Shown: positions 16,519-25,267, counted from the stretch's first letter. The stretch is DNA of 41,160 nucleotides from Bacteroidota bacterium (GCA_018698135.1 JABINZ010000266.1:1-41160); one strand, 5' to 3'. Program-made: numbers and translations. Notes: generated by a model from the letters alone, not told the origin.

Positions 16519-18042
16519 TTAAGGAAATAATATTGTAAAATCAGTTCCTTCATTGATTTGAGATTTTACATCAATTTTAAAATTGTGTGCATCTAAAATG
16601 CGCTTTACAATACTTAGTCCAAGGCCGCTTCCTATTTCACCAGCTGTACCAACTGTGTGACCTTCAAAATGATCTTTGAATAGTTTTTTCAAAGCATCAG
16701 GCTTCATTCCTACTCCAGAATCCTTAATGCTTAAACTTGTAGACCCTGATTCGTTATTTGAAGCAGTAATTTTTATTGAGCCATTCTCGGGAGTAAACTT
16801 AATTGCATTGCCAACTAAATTATTTATTGCCTGATTTAATAGTGTTTCATCTGCTTCAATAATTAATGTTGAAGGTACACTTAATTCAAGGCTTATGTGT
16901 TTACTCTTCAGATCCATTATAAAAGTGTTCTCCACTTCTCTACATACATAATAAAGATTAATCTTTTGCTTGGTTAGCTTGAACTTTCCTAACTCCAAAT
17001 TTGACCAATGATAAATTTTCTTGGTGTAATCAAGAAGTCTTTTAACGCTAAGGTTGATAAATGAGATTATTTCTTTTTGCTCAATGTTTAGCTTTTTCTG
17101 AAATTCTTCATCCCTCATTAATAAGTCTGAAAAACCTGATATGGCTGTTACAGGAGATCGTAAATCATGTGAAATTATTGAAATAAATTGTTCCTTAAAC
17201 TTCAACACTCTTTCAAGTTCCCTCTCTGCTTTTAACAAGTATTCATAATCAAGGTTCTTTCGCCTGGCTTTTTGCAGAATGTTAACCTCACTATCTTTTG
17301 AGTAATCAATCATTTTAATAAACAGAATATCTCGTTCTTCAATTGAAAGAGCATATGCCTGCAAATAATACTCTTTTCCTTGATTATTTACTTCTGTCCA
17401 TAACTCCGAAGAAATTAAGTTGTTTTCCTTCTTTTTCCATAATTCTCTAGCTTCTTCAAGAAATGTTTCAATGAAAATAAACTTTTCCTGAATTGCAATA
17501 AACGCTTTTTCTACCTCTTCTTCTGAAAAAATATCTGAGAACCAAAATGGCTTATGACCTATTAACTTAAATTTTCCTTTTTCTATTCTTTCAAAGGAAA
17601 CAATATTTATGGAAGCCAATATCATTGAGAGTAGATGTTGGTCAAATATGCAATTTTCTTCGCTATTCATTTTTTCTCTTAGAATTTTCTCATTAATAGG
17701 TTGGACTTTGTGTTTTAAATCCAAACTCTCAGCTAAAGAGTTGAAATAAAGCACGAATACATTTTGACCGTCCTTAACCAAATGGATATCATACACTTGA
17801 CTAGCTGAAATCTCAATTTTAGGTAAAATTAACTTTAGTGACTGAAGAGGGAAATAGCCAACTAAATAAGGAGCAATATTCAAAATTTGTTCTCCAATAC
17901 TTGATTTTAAATCTATATTATTTTTAAAACTGCCTGCTTCTAATATTCGACTTTCTTCACTTAACAGGAAATAGAAGTCAAGTTTATTTTCTACTTTATT
18001 AAAATCAATGTATTCACTTATTTGAGATGGAATTATTGTCAT
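16519..18042 (-). CDS. Cytosolic sensor histidine kinase, last gene of the GTPase operon
   Basis: A 507-residue kinase with no membrane segment. Residues about 15-110 and 130-250 look like two divergent PAS-like sensor regions. The dimerization/phosphoacceptor block is FISIISHDLRSPVTAISGF with His near residue 292. The ATPase domain has the N-box NQAINNLVGNAIKFTP, G1 KDSGVGM, and G2 GSGLGLSIVKRIL near residue 476. No response regulator is encoded beside it, so its partner lies elsewhere. It follows the small GTPase by only 2 bases, which suggests that the GTPase or the trans-envelope protein delivers its signal. The absence of transmembrane helices fits input from a cytoplasmic partner rather than direct periplasmic sensing. 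Confidence 0.9.
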   Translation of the reverse strand: MTIIPSQISEYIDFNKVENKLDFYFLLSEESRILEAGSFKNNIDLKSSIGEQILNIAPYLVGYFPLQSLKLILPKIEISASQVYDIHLVKDGQNVFVLYFNSLAESLDLKHKVQPINEKILREKMNSEENCIFDQHLLSMILASINIVSFERIEKGKFKLIGHKPFWFSDIFSEEEVEKAFIAIQEKFIFIETFLEEARELWKKKENNLISSELWTEVNNQGKEYYLQAYALSIEERDILFIKMIDYSKDSEVNILQKARRKNLDYEYLLKAERELERVLKFKEQFISIISHDLRSPVTAISGFSDLLMRDEEFQKKLNIEQKEIISFINLSVKRLLDYTKKIYHWSNLELGKFKLTKQKINLYYVCREVENTFIMDLKSKHISLELSVPSTLIIEADETLLNQAINNLVGNAIKFTPENGSIKITASNNESGSTSLSIKDSGVGMKPDALKKLFKDHFEGHTVGTAGEIGSGLGLSIVKRILDAHNFKIDVKSQINEGTDFTILFP

Positions 18043-18044
18043 TT

Positions 18045-18542
18045 CTAAACAGTCATAATCTTTTCAACAAGGATTTTAAATGCATCTTCAACACCAGTTC
18101 CTCCTTTTGCACTTGTTTGGATAACTTGCCAGCCTTGATTCTGAAGGCTAACGATATCTTTTTCCTTAACCTCCCACTTGTCTATTAAATCAAGCTTATT
18201 AAGTAAAACGACAAAAGGAACATTCCCTATCGTTTCAATAACACGATTATGTAGCTCTTTTAACTTATCCAAGGTATTTTTTCGTGTACCATCAGCAACT
18301 AAAAAATAGGCTGATGCACCTACTAGATAAGATGTTTTTATCTTTTGAAAATCGTCTTCACCATGAATATCCCACAGTATAAGGTTTACATCTTCTCCAT
18401 TATGAATAACGATCTTCTGATCTATTTTTACACCAATAGTGGTCATATATTTTTCAGAAAAAATACTGGTAACATAGCGTTGTACCAAGCTGGTTTTACC
18501 AACAGCAAAACTACCAATCATACAAACCTTCTTCTTAATCAT
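18045..18542 (-). CDS. Ras/Rab-like small GTPase
   Basis: A 165-residue stand-alone G domain very like eukaryotic Ras/Rab proteins. G1 is GSFAVGKTS (residues 10-18). G2 is TTIG with the Thr at residue 35, as in Ras. G3 is WDIHGED (Asp58, Gly61), with Glu where Ras has catalytic Gln61. G4 is NKLD (115-118) and G5 is TSAK (143-146). There is no C-terminal cysteine, so no prenylation. It belongs with bacterial Ras-superfamily GTPases outside the MglA group. The missing Gln suggests slow intrinsic hydrolysis or a partner-supplied residue. Spacing is 5 bases from the OmpA-type gene upstream and 2 from the kinase downstream, so it is translated as part of this unit. Confidence 0.92.
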   Translation of the reverse strand: MIKKKVCMIGSFAVGKTSLVQRYVTSIFSEKYMTTIGVKIDQKIVIHNGEDVNLILWDIHGEDDFQKIKTSYLVGASAYFLVADGTRKNTLDKLKELHNRVIETIGNVPFVVLLNKLDLIDKWEVKEKDIVSLQNQGWQVIQTSAKGGTGVEDAFKILVEKIMTV

Positions 18543-18547
18543 ATTGT

Positions 18548-20269
18548 TTATTCTATCTCCACTAATTTTATAGAAACTCTACGCATTAAACTATCTGAAA
18601 CATCTTCTTTAGTTGATGTTACTGATTCAATCATGAAATATTCTTCCAGAATATCCCTATTAATCAGACTTCTGATGACTGCTTTAGCTCTGGCGTTGCT
18701 TATGTAATTATTTGCTGAAACAGTTCCATATTGATCAGAATATCCCAATACCTCAAAATAATACTTGTTTTTGAATTCCTTTTCTAAATTCAAAAACTCA
18801 TTTATGTATCCCGATATCTTAGCCAATACTTCTGCATGAGATGAATCAATAATATACCCACCTCTGTTAAACAAAACATTGCATTTTGCCAGCTTTTTAT
18901 TTAATTCTTCAGCAGAAAAATAGTAACCAATTTCTAATTGTTCTGTATTAATACTTTTCAAACCCGTTATTTCAGGTAAAACATTCACTATTGAATCTAC
19001 AAAAGCCTGACTACGTTTTCCTGTTAATAACACCTCACCTCTACTGACTTCAATTCCATTATTGATATCATCGGTAAGCTGAAGTTTATGTAACAATTTG
19101 AGATATAAAACTTCTTCATTTATTGAAACATAGTTTTCTAATCTGATAATAATATCAGATGAATCAATTCCAAAATTTGAGTATATAAGGTCAACATCAA
19201 ACACTTCAGGATCCTTTAAGCCATGCACATAATATATTCCTTTATGCTTAGTAATGTCGGTAACAACAACGCCAGGCAGGCTATCAATTTCATTAAATAC
19301 CTTTTCCCAATTATTCTTTTTTTGTGAAGCAGAAAAAATCCAATAACTAATTAATGACGCAATTATGACAAGTAAAATCCATAATACAATAGATTTTTTC
19401 TTTTTTGGAGCTTTTCTTTTCTGAATGACACATTTCTCTAGCGAATCAATCGTTTTATCGAATACTGATGTATCTCCATCAAATGTTTTAAGTTCTTTTG
19501 AAAACAATTGTGAAATATTTTCAATTTCATTTTTTAAAACGTCTCTGTATGTTTCAGCTACATTTCCTTGTACAACAGCAGCAAGAATAACATGAGGTCC
19601 TTGCTCAATCCAGACATTAACATCTCCAACTTGTATGCTGCCTAACTCTTCATTTTCATCAAGGTGAAAAGAATCAAGAACAAAATCCTGAATTGCTTTA
19701 AGCATGCCTGAAACCATATCAGCCTGAATATCTTCTTGTTGATTAGCAACAATATGATTCAAAAGCAAACCTGTTTTTCTATGGATTAAAAACACCTCTG
19801 AAACACGGTACTCAAGGTTATTGAGCATTACAATTTCTGCAAATGACTTACCTGTACGAATTGACTCCATTCGCCATTTTAAGCTTTTCAGGGAGAAACT
19901 ATTTTCAATGCTCTGATTCATAGACTGAATCATTTTTCGAAATGCATCACTGATTGCTTTTCGAATGGCAGGCCCCATAATTGGGAACATGGCTTCTGCA
20001 AGTGGATTAGGGTCTCTGCTAACACTTTTAAGTATCGACTCTTCAACAATTGGGAATAATGTGTCGCTTAATTCTCCAGAATTATCGTGTGATTTACGCT
20101 TTATTGCATCCGCAACAATTAGGCTCACTTCCTGTGCAAAATTATCTGAATCATCCAAGCGATTTTTCAGGGCTTGCAATTCAGTAATTTCCAAACCAAG
20201 AATTAATTCACGTAACTCTTGAAGTTTAAAAGACTCAATCTTGGCAATATTTTTATCCTTTGCCGACAA
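18548..20269 (-). CDS. Trans-envelope protein: cytoplasmic platform, one TM, BON-like and OmpA domains
   Basis: A 573-residue protein. Residues 65-150 hold a conserved helical region (LFPIVEESI, NPLAEAMFPIMGPAIRKAI, KWRMESIRTGKSFAEIVML). Residues about 157-275 resemble a Roadblock/longin-type platform (VFLIHRKTGLLLNHI, VNVWIEQGPHVILAAVVQGN). A basic patch (QKRKAPKKKK) precedes one membrane helix at 293-313. A BON-like region is at about 385-447 (SRGEVLLTGKRSQAFVDSI), and an OmpA-type peptidoglycan-binding domain at 463-570 carries GYSDQYG and SNARAKAV with the expected Asp and Arg. Roadblock-like domains commonly partner small GTPases, and one is encoded next. The start is a TTG at 20269, 11 bases after the preceding stop; no ATG or GTG is better placed. 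Confidence 0.82.
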   Translation of the reverse strand: MSAKDKNIAKIESFKLQELRELILGLEITELQALKNRLDDSDNFAQEVSLIVADAIKRKSHDNSGELSDTLFPIVEESILKSVSRDPNPLAEAMFPIMGPAIRKAISDAFRKMIQSMNQSIENSFSLKSLKWRMESIRTGKSFAEIVMLNNLEYRVSEVFLIHRKTGLLLNHIVANQQEDIQADMVSGMLKAIQDFVLDSFHLDENEELGSIQVGDVNVWIEQGPHVILAAVVQGNVAETYRDVLKNEIENISQLFSKELKTFDGDTSVFDKTIDSLEKCVIQKRKAPKKKKSIVLWILLVIIASLISYWIFSASQKKNNWEKVFNEIDSLPGVVVTDITKHKGIYYVHGLKDPEVFDVDLIYSNFGIDSSDIIIRLENYVSINEEVLYLKLLHKLQLTDDINNGIEVSRGEVLLTGKRSQAFVDSIVNVLPEITGLKSINTEQLEIGYYFSAEELNKKLAKCNVLFNRGGYIIDSSHAEVLAKISGYINEFLNLEKEFKNKYYFEVLGYSDQYGTVSANNYISNARAKAVIRSLINRDILEEYFMIESVTSTKEDVSDSLMRRVSIKLVEIE

Positions 20270-20280
20270 AGAAAAACTGC

Positions 20281-20832
20281 TTATTTAGTATCCTCATGAG
20301 AATCACCACTTATTTTAAGAGCCATTTCAGTTAAATAAACAGCTAATGCTGAACGATCAATTTTACTTTCATCCAACTGACTCACGCTTTCGCTGATCGA
20401 ATCCTTTAATTCTCGATGAACAGTTTTTAATTCATTGGCTTGTTCCTTGGATTTATCAAGTACCAATTTGCGCAAGTCCTTTGATGTTTCTGAAAGCTTT
20501 TCTTTCTGATTCAGCAACTTATTTGCAAGATTCTCATTTTCTTTTGTCAGCTTTTTGATTAACTGATTCCGCTCTGTTTCCTCTTGTTTAAGTTGACTGG
20601 AAATAGATTTAAACTCAGCCTTAATGAATTGCTCTAAATCATCTACTCTTTTTTCAAAATCACGCTGAATAGAAGCAACTTCAGAATGAAGTTTAGTATC
20701 CAAAGAATGAAACTTCTTCTCATATTCAGTCATGTTATTCCCAAAAAGAATATCACGTATTTTAGAAATGCTTTCACCTTCTAAATTTTCACGTGCTTCG
20801 GTTTGGACCTTTTTAAGTTCATCTGCACTCAT
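20281..20832 (-). CDS. Coiled-coil protein, first gene of the GTPase operon
   Basis: A 183-residue hydrophilic cytoplasmic protein. After a short N-terminal segment with ISKIRDILFGNNMTEYEKKF near residue 22, it is a long coiled coil (about residues 40-165) with regular heptads and many Lys, Glu and Gln. There is no signal peptide or membrane segment. It lies 11 bases upstream of the trans-envelope protein and probably forms a scaffold or a contact with its cytoplasmic half. It has no recognised family name. The ATG at 20832 is well placed. A weak promoter-like box (TAGTTTTG on the minus strand, 20947-20954) lies 115 bases upstream without a good -33 element. Confidence 0.75.
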   Translation of the reverse strand: MSADELKKVQTEARENLEGESISKIRDILFGNNMTEYEKKFHSLDTKLHSEVASIQRDFEKRVDDLEQFIKAEFKSISSQLKQEETERNQLIKKLTKENENLANKLLNQKEKLSETSKDLRKLVLDKSKEQANELKTVHRELKDSISESVSQLDESKIDRSALAVYLTEMALKISGDSHEDTK

Positions 20833-20923
20833 AAAACTCTGATTATATATTGATAATAAAACAATCTACAGAAAACATTCTATTTCCCTAACTGCTTCAT
20901 AATCTTTTTATATTAAATATTAA

Positions 20924-20940
20924 ATAGAGACAAGCTCTAT
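20924..20940 (-). terminator. Weak hairpin downstream of the 304-residue membrane protein
   Basis: ATAGAG (20924-20929) pairs with CTCTAT (20935-20940) around a five-base loop. It is followed on the minus strand by AT-rich sequence but no clean T-run. It may reduce read-through from the gene at 20970-21884 into the coiled-coil gene; it is weak evidence for separate transcription. Confidence 0.3.
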
Positions 20941-20969
20941 ACAACTCAAAACTAATACCATTAAAGAAA

Positions 20970-21884
20970 CTAGTGCTTTATCAGTTGCTTCATCCTAATT
21001 CCAAGTAGGGGTATAAGGTATATCATTCCTTGTGTTACTTCTCCACTTTCATAATTCAGTTCTGAACCAAACATACTATGGGGAATAGAATAAATAAGAA
21101 GCAATACGACCGTAGCCAATATGGTTAATAACCTTCTTTCCTTTTTCAAATTACCAATAACGGCAATTAACCAAAAAATGAAAGCAATGAGTGTTTTATT
21201 ATCTGTCAAATCCCATCCAAAAGGGATACCTGTCCAAAACTCGCCAAAGGCATATTTCTGCACAAATGGTCCCAATATCATTCCTCCAACTAAAAGGAGG
21301 AAAAATGTTATGAAGGTATACACTCTAAAGTTCTTATTTCTAAAAATTGCCAATATGCCTGACAATGTAGCGATTAACATCGCAAAGAACATAAAGAAAA
21401 TATGCGGTATTAGTACTTTTGATGGCACTGCACCTTTATATCGAATTACAATTGGCTCATCTTTAAAAATTGTTTGAGTCCCATTTTCATCGGTAAGCTC
21501 AATATAGTATTGTACTTTTCCAGCGGCAGCTTGTTGTTCAATATCAGCAAACAAACCCTCCTCTTCATGAACCTTAAACACTTTATTCATTAACCATGAA
21601 TCAATTGGGTATTTTTTATAGCTAAAATCAGCTTCCTGATAATCATCCTTTGTGGGATAACGTTTAAAGAATAGCTTAGCAGTAACATCAGGGTCACTAA
21701 TTTTCAGTTTAACTTCAGATCTTTCGTCTAGCCCCAAACTTCTCACCAATTTAAGATCGATTTCTTCCTCATTTAAATTTACAGTGATTTTCTTTGGATA
21801 AGTTGGCCCAGTGGTTCTTTGGTAATAAGCAGCAAACAAAGTAATTGCAATAGCAATTACCCAATAGATAAACATTTTCCCCAT
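20970..21884 (-). CDS. Membrane protein of unknown function
   Basis: A 304-residue protein. It has an N-terminal hydrophobic helix (IYWVIAIAITLFAAYY), then a periplasmic domain of about 130 residues rich in strands (residues 28-155), then about four to five membrane helices in the C-terminal half (VLIPHIFFMFFAMLIATLSG onward, GGMILGPFVQ, LIAFIFWLIAVIG, LATVVLLLIYSI). I do not recognise the family. The soluble domain reads like a small beta-sandwich (KLFFKRYPTKDDY, KVQYYIELTDENG). The gene has a good promoter of its own and lies 137 bases upstream of the coiled-coil/GTPase operon on the same strand, so a link to that system is possible but not shown. Confidence 0.65.
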   Translation of the reverse strand: MGKMFIYWVIAIAITLFAAYYQRTTGPTYPKKITVNLNEEEIDLKLVRSLGLDERSEVKLKISDPDVTAKLFFKRYPTKDDYQEADFSYKKYPIDSWLMNKVFKVHEEEGLFADIEQQAAAGKVQYYIELTDENGTQTIFKDEPIVIRYKGAVPSKVLIPHIFFMFFAMLIATLSGILAIFRNKNFRVYTFITFFLLLVGGMILGPFVQKYAFGEFWTGIPFGWDLTDNKTLIAFIFWLIAVIGNLKKERRLLTILATVVLLLIYSIPHSMFGSELNYESGEVTQGMIYLIPLLGIRMKQLIKH

Positions 21885-21909
21885 TATACTTATTTTAAAT
21901 ATTTAAATT

Positions 21910-21940
21910 CAAAAATATAATATAAACTTCATTAATTCAA
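21910..21940 (-). promoter_or_regulatory. Bacteroidota-type promoter (TTG-N20-TATTTTTG)
   Basis: On the minus strand TTG (21938-21940) and TATTTTTG (21910-21917) are separated by 20 bases, matching both the -33 and -7 elements and their spacing. It lies 26 bases before the ATG of the 304-residue membrane protein at 21884. Confidence 0.65.
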
Positions 21941-22029
21941 GATTAACTATCATTCAAACTTAATTAAATACAAAATCAAAATAATTAAATTGAAATAATT
22001 TTATAAATTCGCTCAAAAATTTTGAATTT

Positions 22030-22482
22030 GTGGATAAACTTGAACTGAAAGCGGCACTCATAAATAAGTGCATTAATTTGCTGAATAATAACGCAGAAAT
22101 AGCTAAAGAGGCTATGGATGAGGCACAAGCAAGTGCGAATGAACATGGCTTACCACGAGATCGTTATGATTCATTTCGAGCTCAAGTTTTGAAAAAGAGA
22201 GATCTGTTTGCTCAACAATTCCAGAAATGTCAGAATGATCTTTTAATTTATCAAAAAATTGATTTAAAAAGTCGTCCAGAAGCCATTGGCTTTGGAAGCC
22301 TTGTCATAACAACGAAACATAAGATTCTCATCGCAACAGGAATTGGTAAAGTAGTCGTTAAGGATGATAGTTATTATGTAATTTCACGACAAACGCCACT
22401 CTATCAGAAAATGCAAGGATTAGCAGTTGGAGATTCTTTTGAATTTAATGATGGGATAATTAAAATACTTGAGCTATTTTGA
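22030..22482 (+). CDS. Orphan GreA/GreB C-terminal-like protein
   Basis: A 150-residue cytoplasmic protein. Residues about 1-75 form an antiparallel helical pair (KEAMDEAQASANEHGLPRDR, QKCQNDLLIYQKIDL). Residues about 85-150 resemble the FKBP-like C-terminal domain of Gre transcript-cleavage factors (IGFGSLVITTKHKILIATGI, YYVISRQTPLYQKMQGLAVG). The N-terminal helices are shorter than in true GreA, so cleavage activity is doubtful; it may bind RNA polymerase without it. Similar short proteins are common in Bacteroidota. The start is a GTG at 22030, which gives a family-like N-terminus. It is divergent from the membrane protein gene and 35 bases upstream of the ankyrin gene. Confidence 0.65.
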   Translation: MDKLELKAALINKCINLLNNNAEIAKEAMDEAQASANEHGLPRDRYDSFRAQVLKKRDLFAQQFQKCQNDLLIYQKIDLKSRPEAIGFGSLVITTKHKILIATGIGKVVVKDDSYYVISRQTPLYQKMQGLAVGDSFEFNDGIIKILELF

Positions 22483-22517
22483 TTTTGTTATTTTTACACC
22501 AATAAAAAACACAATGT

Positions 22518-24170
22518 ATGCAGCACTATTCGAGTCATTTTAGAATCCTCTTGATTTCATTTTCTTTATTAATTAGTTTCAGCCTCTTTGCACAAAAAGA
22601 AAACAAATTGCTAATTGCCGCTGCTGATGGTAATATCGATAAGGTAAAGCTTTATCTATCAAAAAACATAGATGTTAATGTTAAGGGGAATTATGACAAT
22701 AGCCCACTCACGATAGCTGCAAAAAACAACCATTTGGATGTGGTTGAATATCTTGTTGAAAACAATGCAGATATATTGCATAAAAACGATCTGGGTTATA
22801 CTGCTTTACTTTATATGATTGCTTCTGGAAATTTATCAGGAGTTAAATTATTAGTTGACAATGGAGCTAAAATTAACGATTATAGTATAAATGGGGCAAG
22901 CTCATTAATGATTGCAGTCGAATCAGGAAATTTTGAATTGGTGAAATTTCTGATTTCAAAAAAAGCCTCCATTAATGATTTTGAAAAAATATATGGCGAA
23001 ACTGCACTGATGTGGGCCATTATTAATCGCAATGTTCAGATTGCTAAACATTTAGTTTTAAAAGGAGCTCAAATAAATGCAACAGAAATTAATGGTTATA
23101 CAGCGCTAATGTATGCATGCGATTTGGGAAATTTAGAGCTAGTGGAATTACTGGTAAAAAAAGGTGCTGACGTGAATGCCCGCGACAAAAATGGCAAATC
23201 GGCAATCATGCATTTTCCAAAAGAAAATGGGAATATTGAAATTATAAAGTTTCTTGCAGCATATAGCGAAAAGGGCAAAGAACATGATCCCTACATTAAT
23301 CTAAATTCCTTTCAAGGATACATTGCACTAAGCCATGCTGCCAAACAAGGAGAAACCAAACTACTTCAGTATATAATGGAAAATAGGCAGAATAAGGATG
23401 TCGATTTTTCAACCGCTTTGTTGTATGCTTCAGAAAATGGACATTTAGCAACTGTCAAATATTTAATAAACGAACAGCATGTAGATGTAAATATCCGATC
23501 AGATAGAGGAGAGACTGCCATGTTATTTGCTGCAAAAAACAATCATATTGAAGTTATTCGGTTTTTATTTGATAAGAAAGCCGATGCTGAACTCCGCCAA
23601 TCAAATGGTCGTAATCCTTTGATCATGGCCATAATAGGTGGGCACATGGAAACAATTCATTTTTTGGTTGAACATGGTGCTCTACTAAATGTGATGGATG
23701 AATCATCCATATTAAATGATGAGGAAGCTGCTTCAGCACTTATGCATGCTTGTGTTAGAGGTTATGTTGATATTGCTAAATACATCATTGACAAAGGTGC
23801 AGATTTGAATTTAAGAAACGACCAGGGAAATGATGCGTTAATCGTTTCCATAAATCATAATCATTTTGAATTAGGTGAATATTTAATCAATAAAGGTGCA
23901 AATGTTAATGCTAAGAATAAAAGAGGTTTTACCCCTTTAATGATGGCTACATCTAAAGGAAGTTTAAAACTAACTAAAATGTTAGTCGAAAGAGGGGCAA
24001 TTGTAAATATGATAAACAAAGATAAAGCTGCAACAGCCTTGGATTTTGCTTATGTGGGCTGGAATCTTTCTTCCAGTTTTAAGGACAAAGTACAACGAAA
24101 AGAGTACAATGAGATAATTAAATATATCAAATTAAAAGGTGGGAAAACTGGTTGGGAAATGATGAAATAA
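22518..24170 (+). CDS. Exported ankyrin-repeat protein
   Basis: A 550-residue protein with a signal peptide (RILLISFSLLISFSLFAQ) and then about 15 consecutive ankyrin repeats filling nearly the whole length (GYTALMYACDLGNLELVELL, GETAMLFAAKNNHIEVIRFL, GFTPLMMATSKGSLKLTKML and others). Repeats 7-9 and 12 are irregular, with short insertions. Ankyrin repeats bind proteins; exported forms in bacteria act in the periplasm or outside the cell, and the partner here is unknown. A short C-terminal helix (YNEIIKYIKLKGGKTGWEMM) closes the stack. The ATG at 22518 is used because the nearby ATG at 22514 is out of frame. The gene ends 2 bases from the convergent radical SAM gene. Confidence 0.85.
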   Translation: MQHYSSHFRILLISFSLLISFSLFAQKENKLLIAAADGNIDKVKLYLSKNIDVNVKGNYDNSPLTIAAKNNHLDVVEYLVENNADILHKNDLGYTALLYMIASGNLSGVKLLVDNGAKINDYSINGASSLMIAVESGNFELVKFLISKKASINDFEKIYGETALMWAIINRNVQIAKHLVLKGAQINATEINGYTALMYACDLGNLELVELLVKKGADVNARDKNGKSAIMHFPKENGNIEIIKFLAAYSEKGKEHDPYINLNSFQGYIALSHAAKQGETKLLQYIMENRQNKDVDFSTALLYASENGHLATVKYLINEQHVDVNIRSDRGETAMLFAAKNNHIEVIRFLFDKKADAELRQSNGRNPLIMAIIGGHMETIHFLVEHGALLNVMDESSILNDEEAASALMHACVRGYVDIAKYIIDKGADLNLRNDQGNDALIVSINHNHFELGEYLINKGANVNAKNKRGFTPLMMATSKGSLKLTKMLVERGAIVNMINKDKAATALDFAYVGWNLSSSFKDKVQRKEYNEIIKYIKLKGGKTGWEMMK

Positions 24171-24172
24171 GT

Positions 24173-25267
24173 TTAGTTTTTGTCATATGCTGAACATATC
24201 ATTTCATGATGGCACCTTAGCACATCTTCTTGTTCAGGATCCTGCAAATGCATTCCATTGCCATGACACCATTTAAAAGAGTCGCAATTTGCGCATTTTC
24301 CTTTTTTTGTCCAGCTTCGATCGCGGTACTTTTGAAATTTAGTATCCCAAATTTCCAGAAAATTATGCTGGTAAATATTTCCTTGCACAAATGAATGATT
24401 GATATTTGGACAAGCTCCAATTGATCCATCGGCTAATACGGAAGCAATATTTACTCCTGCCCTGCAGAAATAAAATCCATCACGAACTTCTTTTTCATAA
24501 TTCCCCAAATAGCCTTCGCAACCATAGCTAGCTTGTATTAATCCTTCTTTTCTAGTCTCTTTTATAAAATCCATTAATTGCAACATTTGCTTATCAGAAA
24601 TATCCAAAAGTGGTTCTGCAAATGCACGTCCAATAGGGGAAATTGTGAATAATCGCCATTTCTTAACATTATTTCTTATCAACCAATTTTTCAGTTCGCC
24701 AAGCTCGCCAATGTTCTTTTGGTTGACACAAGTAACAACATCATAGACCAAATCTTTTTCAGAAGTGATAAATTTAAGTGCAGATAAAGCTTTTTTATAA
24801 CTTCCCTCTTTACCTCTTAGCCAGTCATGTGATTCTTCAAAGCCATCGAGACTTAATGTAATAGATCTTAATCCAAAGTTTATCAGATTTCGAAACCTAA
24901 CCTGATTTAACATATAGCCGTTGGTCACGAATCCCCAAGGATAGCCTTGATGGTATAATGCTAAGCCTACTTTTTCCAGATCCTTGCGCATTAAAGGTTC
25001 GCCTCCAGTAATAACAACCATTACTTTGTTCGGATTATATTTAGTTGAAATTTGCTTTGTGATTTCGAGGAAATCAGCAGCAGGCATGTCTTTAACCTCA
25101 CTATTCTTGTGACAATCGCTACCACAGTGAAGACAGTTTATATTACATCTTAATGTACATTCCCAGAAAAGATAAGACAAATCATGAAGCTGCGACTGAG
25201 CATTCACATATTTATTAAATACATTTAATGTTATTCGTTTCCCAAGTGTAGGCTTATTATTTTTCAT
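24173..25267 (-). CDS. Radical SAM/SPASM enzyme of the rSAM/lipoprotein system
   Basis: A 364-residue cytoplasmic enzyme. The radical SAM [4Fe-4S] motif is CNINCLHC (CX3CX2C) near residue 41, followed by VVITGGEPLMRKDLE. The C-terminal third has the SPASM/twitch cysteines: YFCRAGVN, IGACPN, CANCDSFKWCHGNG and LRCHHEM. These would hold one or two auxiliary clusters, as in peptide-modifying maturases. Its gene overlaps the end of the lipoprotein gene by 11 bases. The pair matches what I recall as the TIGR04133/TIGR04134 rSAM/lipoprotein system of Bacteroidota, in which the modification made is not established. The lipoprotein is the likely substrate or partner. Confidence 0.88.
   Translation of the reverse strand: MKNNKPTLGKRITLNVFNKYVNAQSQLHDLSYLFWECTLRCNINCLHCGSDCHKNSEVKDMPAADFLEITKQISTKYNPNKVMVVITGGEPLMRKDLEKVGLALYHQGYPWGFVTNGYMLNQVRFRNLINFGLRSITLSLDGFEESHDWLRGKEGSYKKALSALKFITSEKDLVYDVVTCVNQKNIGELGELKNWLIRNNVKKWRLFTISPIGRAFAEPLLDISDKQMLQLMDFIKETRKEGLIQASYGCEGYLGNYEKEVRDGFYFCRAGVNIASVLADGSIGACPNINHSFVQGNIYQHNFLEIWDTKFQKYRDRSWTKKGKCANCDSFKWCHGNGMHLQDPEQEDVLRCHHEMICSAYDKN

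Noticed and set aside
18345-18707. Plus-strand open frame across the GTPase/OmpA gene junction
   Set aside because: It is antisense to two well-supported genes with clear motifs and has no recognisable domain or promoter.
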